Shown: one piece after another, positions 57,611-64,000 of the stretch | Numbering within the stretch: the first letter of the stretch is position 1 | Layout of the letters: each line of letters opens with the position of its first letter | Assembly (NCBI GenBank): GCA_951230915.1 | Contig: OX579633.1 | Location: forward strand, 50,916,029-50,980,028 | Direction of reading: 5' to 3' | From: Antitrichia curtipendula | Lineage: Eukaryota > Streptophyta > Bryopsida > Hypnales > Leucodontaceae | DNA length: 64,000 nucleotides | Notes under the pieces: generated by a model | What the model was told of the DNA's origin: nothing | Seen by the model: only the letters and a program-made list of their open reading frames with translations | The model's database searches: none | Translations under genes and position numbers: made by a program

Positions 57611-60132
57611 TGCTTATACATCCTCCTATACTCAATTTAGTCGAAACTTTCAAGAATTTATGTGAAGTGGTTGTTGAGAAATTTCAATAATTCTAATTTT
57701 CCCACGTCAGGCCTTGCCAGTTTTGGCCTTGGGCAGCCATTGTACTAACGTACTGGGTCATCAGCCAAGCATGTTGTTAAGAGCGGCAGTTCTGTGTTCA
57801 AATCTTCAATTTAAGAAGATTTTAAAGTTTATGTTACTGACTACTTTCGCTATGGTGGGCCAATGATACAGAAGTGATTAATGGCTTTAGGAGCGCTCTC
57901 AGGTCCATGCCACCTCGGCTGCCATGTAGGTTCGGTAGATAGATCAGCACTCAGGTGGGAATGCACGACAATTTACAGCTGATTTACTGCCACTGTAAGG
58001 CCAAGTGGGATCATACCTTTAGGCTGATACTAGGCTGATCACAATTGAGTCTGCGTTGTTTTGAATTTTGGAAAGTCTATATATTTATTTAAGGCTTTAC
58101 AATACTTTTGTGTTAAAAAATTTGAATTGATTTGAAAAAAAGAAATTCAAAGTCCAATTTGTGGACATTCTATAATAACCCTATTTCCTTACATAAAAAA
58201 AAATTGGGACCAAAAATAATACCACTACATATAGTCGAAAAAGCTTTAAGTGATTGGTTTTAGGGCAATTGATGTTGGATGCCAAAAGAAATTGGGATTT
58301 TTTTTTTCAATTTTTTTGTGTATTGAGAAAAATATATGGAAATAAAATCTACTTTTAGCATTTGTCGAACCTTATTTTTTGGAAATGAATAAATATTTAG
58401 CAAAGAAGTATTAATCATGCCCTTTACTTATGATAGTGCATGTGACATTAATTTAGCATTGTCAAACTATTTTTAATCAGTGTATGTTGAGAAATTAATG
58501 TGTCATACCTATTTTCATGCAATAAAAATTTATAGCGATACTAGTTTTGCACCCTTGCTAATAGGACACAATAGTTTAAATTGTTAGAGAGACCTTCTTA
58601 TGTACTTCTCCCTAATTGTATTGAATAAAGAGTATTCTTTATTGGTTGCTTTATGATCATAACATTCTATAACAATGGTTACAAATTTCCATAATATTAA
58701 AGAAATCCTAAGAATACATACTCAAATATAGTAAGTATTACTTTTGTGAGTCATGGAACGCAAGCCACATCAATGTCAGAAGTGCATTCAGTCAAACATT
58801 ATCTCTTGGATACCTAGTTTTTTGGAAATTTATTTGAACCCTTCTATAATTGGTGAAGAATGTTGTGTTATTTTCTAATGCAAATCCAAATTCATTGACC
58901 AATCAAATTCTTTTTTCTGAAGGTGGGTAGGTCACATTTAGGTACCTGATATGATTTGTTACTAGTAAAATTTAAAATTTTTTGTTTGTATATTTATATA
59001 AAGAAAGAGATTAACGAGAAAATTGAATTATCTTTTCGTGAATGTATAAGTTCTTTATAACTTTTCATAATGCCAAATTTTTTCATTAGATCAATTTTTA
59101 TGGTCAAAAATCCCTAAAGGATTGTAATAAGGTCCTCATGTCGTAGATGGTGCACTTAACCTTTAAAGATAGTGTGTTGGAGTATAAGGAGCACTTTAGA
59201 GGAATCCCATATAATAAAAAATAAGAGATAAGACAATGAGGTGTGGTATTCACAATATGCACCAAAAAAATCCATTACTATATTTCATTAACAAAACATT
59301 CCAAAATTGCCAATTCAATTGCAATTTAATTTTTTTAATTTTATATTCAGTAGTATGATCTTGCCGGTTAACTATGACCAAGACATCTATGCAATATTAA
59401 CTTTAAAGCAAAGTGTTTGTATTTTTTTCACTTTATCATAAAAATTCATCCAATTTTATTTTTATTTATTTTGAAATTGCATATTGTATTTCCAAATAGG
59501 TCATTAAACTTTCATTTTGCATTATTTCAATTTGTTTACTAATGTTTCTTGAATGAATTTCTTAAATTAGAAGATTGCATTGAGAGTCTAGCCAAGAAAT
59601 AATTTTCAAATATAATTTAAAACCTGATTTTTATACTTTAAGAAAAAATTGAACAGAAGTGGATACAAGATGGAAGGAAATACTAAATCATTCATGGTTC
59701 TAAAGTAGAATATAAATATGTCAATTCTAATGATTGGTGAGATTGGAATAGCAAGAAATTGAAATCATATACAAGGGGGGTGCATTTATTGTGTACCATT
59801 TTTTATTTATCATAGTGCAATACTATGCATTCAAATTTCAAGAACTTTGAAAATTCATAACTTGAAATGCACGTTGAATTTGGGACAAAAGCAAGTTTTT
59901 TCAATTGGGTTTAGCCAAGGATATATGTGAATATTTTATTTGGCAAATACTTTGGCCTATAAATGTCTACATGAACAAAGTTGTCACAAGTGGTTAAATT
60001 AAATTATATATTTTACGATTTTTTTTTCACGTGGCTCTATAAATGCCTGGTTTATCTTTAAACAAATTCCTAGTAAAATATAAGTGTCCCAAAACTTATG
60101 TTTGTTCATGATTTGGTTTGAGAATTAGTTTA

Positions 60133-60723
60133 ACCCCTAAAGGACCAAGGGGGGTATTCAGGGAGATATTGTCAAAAACTGTGGTTTTTTAGTTTGTTAA
60201 TCAAAACTGAAAATTGAATTTTTTTTTTGAAACTTCAACCGTACAAAACTAAAGTAAAGTATTTTACCAAAGTGTGGAAAAAATTTCAGCCCATTTGACC
60301 GTGTGGATTGAAAGATTATAACGTTTGAAGTTAGAAGAATATGTTTTTTTTTAAACTGCCCCAAGATAGCTAACAAAGTTTGACTACGCTTAGAATGTGA
60401 TTTGAGTATTTAAATTTGTTTATTTCTGGACAATTGTATGCCATATTTTATTAGTTACATACATGCCAAATTTCAAAAGTTGATGAGCTTTTCTGCAAAA
60501 GATTCTCCAAAGATTCCCAAATTGCCCGAGCTGCCCCAAAAGTTCAAGGCAGCATAACTTTTGATCCGGGCACCCGATTGGGAAAAAAATTATTTTTTCA
60601 CGAAGGAGGCACATATATGTACATTGTGTCCAAATTTCATGAACACCTGACCAAAAATGACTTCATAGGAACCTACCCGAGATTTCTTGCGTACGTTGAA
60701 CAGACACTTGGTCCTTTAGGGGT
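60133..60723. mobile_element. MITE family 3, best-preserved ends
   Basis: This 591-bp element has ends acccctaaaggaccaagggg and (reverse complement) acccctaaaggaccaagtgt, with TA at 60131-60132 and 60724-60725. The interior has ccgtgtggattgaaagatta and cataacttttgatccgggca, both family phrases. Confidence 0.88.
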
Positions 60724-61655
60724 TAAAATTCATGGAAAAATTTGAAAAAAATTAAATGTAAAACCACAAACCTTAAGTGTAAAAAGTTTTCTTTGTTGCA
60801 CAACTTCCAATATTTAGATCAAAAGGCTAAAATTGATATAATTTTGTAACCACTAATCCAAATTGTATGAAATTTGGCTTACACTCAATAGAATTCGTGT
60901 ATACATCTAAGCACATATATGTTAATCTAATTACTTTTTATTGATACAAAGTCATTTCTTACAAAGTCAAAAGCTAGTAAGTCAAAAACTAACTATAAGA
61001 GGTACATGAAAGAAATTCACTAATGGTTGCCCTATTTGAATATATTAATCAATTTTTTTCAAAACCTTGTCAATATTAAAAATGTAGATGGGGTGGTTTA
61101 TTGTTTTGTGAATCGGTGGATTCTTTTTAATGCAGTGGATTTTCATTTGTTTTCAAATATAAAAAAATTGTGGCCATGATTAAATGGACTTTTATTTGCA
61201 AAAATTATTTGAAATTTGTGGCCTTCAATCAAAAGTTATAGGCAAAGTTTGAAGAGGGGTGATTAATATGTATCAAATATTCTTCTATAAATTTTGTCCA
61301 TCAATTTTGATTGAAGGCTTCAAATAAAGAAAAAAATTGGAGGTAAAAGTCATCTATATTTTCTTCATTGACCAAGTTTTTAAAAAGTTGATTTATTATG
61401 CTCAAATGAGGTCTAAACTTCTATTTAAATTGGAATTACTTTTTTTTTGACTTGAAAGTGAGCTCAAGCACATCCTTGTAATACTACATGGATTGATGTA
61501 CTTTCTATGAATCCACTTGTATAAAGCATTTGGCTTCTTCCCACATTGATTGGCTTGTGAAACTATGCAAATTTTTGCATATTTTGGTTAGTTTGCTACA
61601 AATTCCTCAATCATTTCAATTTGGTACATCTCAAACTTGGGGGTTGCATACTTGC
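60724..61655. other. AT-rich intergenic, no gene
   Basis: It includes a partial foldback arm (61195-61535) and is otherwise featureless. Confidence 0.45.
61195..61535. repeat. Partial foldback element (mainly right arm)
   Basis: It contains ggccttcaatcaaaagttat from a short left arm, then gattgaaggcttcaaataaa, tattatgctcaaatgaggtc and ccacttgtataaagcatttg from the right arm. Confidence 0.65.
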
Positions 61656-61950
61656 GTACGATGATCGTACTGATTCAGTGGCTTCATACCTGCGTACTAT
61701 ACTCGTACATATTACGTGTATTTAGACGCATTGAATCAATGTCATTAAAAAGTTTTCCAAAAGCGTACGATTGATGTACTTTAATTATACAAATGTGATA
61801 TCCAAAATGCACCTAAACTATACTAATAATAGTACAAGAATCATACGTTATTGATATTCATTGTTTTGGCACTGATTCAGTGTATCCAAATACACTTAAT
61901 ATGTACGATTATATTACGCAGGTATGAAGCCACTGAATTAGTACAATATC
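61656..61950. mobile_element. Long-terminal-inverted-repeat MITE rich in CGTAC
   Basis: The left end gtactgattcagtggcttca and the right end (reverse complement) gtactaattcagtggcttca both continue tacctgcgta.tata.tcgtacatatta. Arms of about 75 bp enclose a roughly 130-bp middle. No coding capacity is seen. Confidence 0.85.
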
Positions 61951-63039
61951 TGTTAAAAAATCGTCCTTCCTTAAGTTTGAGATGTAGTTTCTACATAAGT
62001 CATGCATACATTAGAGTCTTTCTATTTTGTGGTACATTAGCAATTAATTTCTACCTTTGTAAGCTTCTTCGTCATATATTGCATATTAGTTATTTTGATA
62101 ATTTTGTAGGGTCTTATTTTTGTTTATATTAACAAGGGGATTCTTGATGCAATGTAGGAGTCCAAATGAAGGGCATTACTATCAGTAGCCAATCTTCGCC
62201 TCCACAAGTTTCTTTGTTTTTAATTGTGTTTAGGTTTCTACCTAGGGGTTCTAGATAAATTTGTAGATTATTTTTGTTATACTAATAATTTAAGAAAATA
62301 ATCAATGTAGACTAGCTCATGAGCATATTGCCATCAATAGCTATAATATGTCCTTGCTATTGTATTAAGAATATTTAAGAACCTAGTACAACAACTAATG
62401 GTTGTGAATATTTTTTGAGAATCCTCAAATTCTTAGCCACCAAAATTAATATGTAGTAGCAATTCCATATTAAAAGTTGCAAGATTAAAAATTTGAGTGT
62501 TTAGATTTGTCTCCCTACCTTTATAGTTCTCTAAATTATTGTATATCTCTAATAATTAGTTGCTTTTGAGATTTTACACCTAATCTGCTTACATATTATT
62601 CCAAATGTAGTCAAGTTTTTGTGTTTTAGTTGTGTAGTAAAAAATTTAAATATTTGAAAATGTAAACAACCAACACTAAATTTCTAAAACTTTACCACCA
62701 CTATGTCTTTGATCAAATACTATAATCTCCTGAATAGAATAGTGAATTATGATGAAATTTCTTCCATATAGGGATGAAAAAGAGTAAAATATTTTGGCGG
62801 TGATTTTTGTAATAGATTGACTATTTGGGAGGAATGGGAGACTATTCAACAATGAGTCTTCCACATTAGCAAGGAATTTGGCCATGCTTGGATGTTTAGA
62901 GGATAAAAAAAACTTTCTTCAAATTTCCTTTGAGGAACAATTTCTTTGGGGATGAAATTCACGTCAACTCCATCCCATTGTCCATGTCCAATTTCTCATT
63001 ACTTACCTATTCAAAAGTATCTTCAACTACTCATAGTTA
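61951..63039. other. AT-rich intergenic, no gene
   Basis: Nothing is recognised. Confidence 0.45.
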
Positions 63040-63117
63040 ATCCTTAAAGTCCCAAGACCTCTTTTCCATCAAAATACTCAGAACTACCATTTCTATAATA
63101 CAGAGAAAATAAATAAA

Positions 63118-63189
<72 letters not shown>

Positions 63190-63988
63190 TTCATATTTAA
63201 TCATAGGATCTTGTACTAGATTAGTATAAAAATGTGTGGAAGAAATTTCACAAACTTTGACCGTGTAGATTGCAAGATATTTGCATTTAAAGTGAAAGAA
63301 ACGAATTTTTTTGCACCTTGCTCAACTACATTTTTGGCTTTGAACCTTCATTACTTATAATTTTTCCTCTACTAACTTTTCATTTCTAATTTCATATGAT
63401 AAAGAATTGAGTTGAGATTCTAGGAAAAAAATGCAAAAAATGCACTCTTAGTTTTCAATCATTAAAATTTTGTTAATTTGTACAAGTAGGTTCAAGATTG
63501 AAGGAAAATTTAAATTGTTAACAACTCTAAGATGGAATTGAAATACATTAATCTCAATGGTGAGATTGTTCTAGAAGAGATCTTAACCTTGTGATTTTTA
63601 TTCATTTTTTAATTGTGAAAATTGAGGTCAGAATTGAATCCTACAAGTTATTTTTTCAAGAAGATGCTTTGATTGCCCAAAAAACAAAGATTGTCTAAAA
63701 CTTTCACATTAAAAAAACCAAATGGAATAATCAAAGATTTCCATATATATAAAAATATAAAATATAGAAAATTAAAATTAAAAAAATTTTACCTTAAATA
63801 TTTTTTGGCCTACTGAACCCCAAAGGGCTTTTTGTGCCATAACTTTTGCTCCAAGGCTCCAATTGATATAAAATTATATTTTCAAAAAGCTAACGTGTTT
63901 TTTTATCTTTACATAAAAATTCGAAAAATCACAGCAAATATTGAGACCATAGGAGCTTGCTTGAAATCCATTTTGTCCTTCAAAGGGA
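63040..63988. mobile_element. MITE family 3, long decayed copy
   Basis: Its interior matches 39134-40101 and the reverse of 42302-43259: actaccatttctataataca, aggatcttgtactagattag and gaccgtgtagattgcaagat. The ends are worn (atccttaaagtcccaag on the left, tttgtccttcaaagggata on the right). The length is about 949 bp. Confidence 0.65.
63121..63185. repeat. (TC)n(TA)n compound microsatellite
   Basis: About 20 TC units are followed directly by about 12 TA units, at the same internal position where the copy at 39134-40101 carries its (TA)n block. Confidence 0.95.
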
Positions 63989-64000
63989 TAATGGGATTTT

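Larger units (their letters stand above)
55539..60132. other. AT-rich intergenic with an interrupted foldback, no gene
   Basis: The two foldback arms at 56140-56375 and 57305-57610 are listed separately. The stretch at 57690-58050 is GC-richer (ccacctcggctgccatgtag) without a recognised gene. The remainder is AT-rich with decayed repeat phrases. Confidence 0.45.

Noticed and set aside
57700..57840. tRNA- or SINE-like text (gtgttcaaatctt)
   Set aside because: The box B resemblance is weak, no box A lies at the right distance and no poly-A or repeat copy was seen.

Overview
The window reads as a gene-poor, AT-rich piece of a large plastid-bearing eukaryotic nuclear genome. Three genes can be supported, all on the minus strand and all in the first 27 kb. 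They are a small chloroplast outer-envelope protein of the OEP7 type (2934-3182, single exon), a Rab23-type small GTPase with six recognisable exons (9940-18176), and a nucleobase transporter of the NAT/SLC23 family with eleven recognisable exons (21462-26652). All introns used in the models have GT-AG borders, and the reading phase carries across every junction. The OEP7 homologue indicates a green-lineage organism. Rab23, usually linked to cilia, and a NAT that resembles the fungal/algal UapA type more than the flowering-plant type suggest a streptophyte outside the flowering plants, such as a charophyte alga or a seedless plant. That placement is inference.

Layout: 1-266 may be the broken start of an acidic protein running off the left edge. 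2.9-3.2 kb is the OEP7 gene with degenerate repeats upstream of it. 4.4-8.3 kb holds short inverted-repeat transposons. 9.9-18.2 kb is Rab23, whose introns carry at least six such elements. 18.2-21.5 kb is intergenic with two more. 21.5-26.7 kb is the NAT gene, with minisatellites in its introns and a duplicated block upstream. From 29 kb to the right end I see no gene, only transposon remnants, simple repeats, a tandem array with a period near 210 bp, and a cluster of long foldback elements at 48-52 kb.

Most of the non-genic structure comes from non-autonomous elements with terminal inverted repeats. Several families of different internal sequence share one end structure: a TA dinucleotide on each side and a terminus beginning AGGTA. 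Another family of about 0.6-0.97 kb also sits between TA dinucleotides but begins ACCCCTAAAGGACC. This suggests one or two Tc1/mariner-like transposases, not encoded here, mobilised many small families. A separate family consists of near-perfect 0.58 kb hairpins, three of which alternate with GC-rich terminal-repeat segments.

The three genes have no evident joint pathway: one is a plastid envelope protein, one a membrane-traffic/ciliary GTPase and one a plasma-membrane transporter. No tRNA, rRNA, CRISPR array or transposase gene was recognised. I found no convincing new multi-gene system; the repeat biology is the most unusual part.
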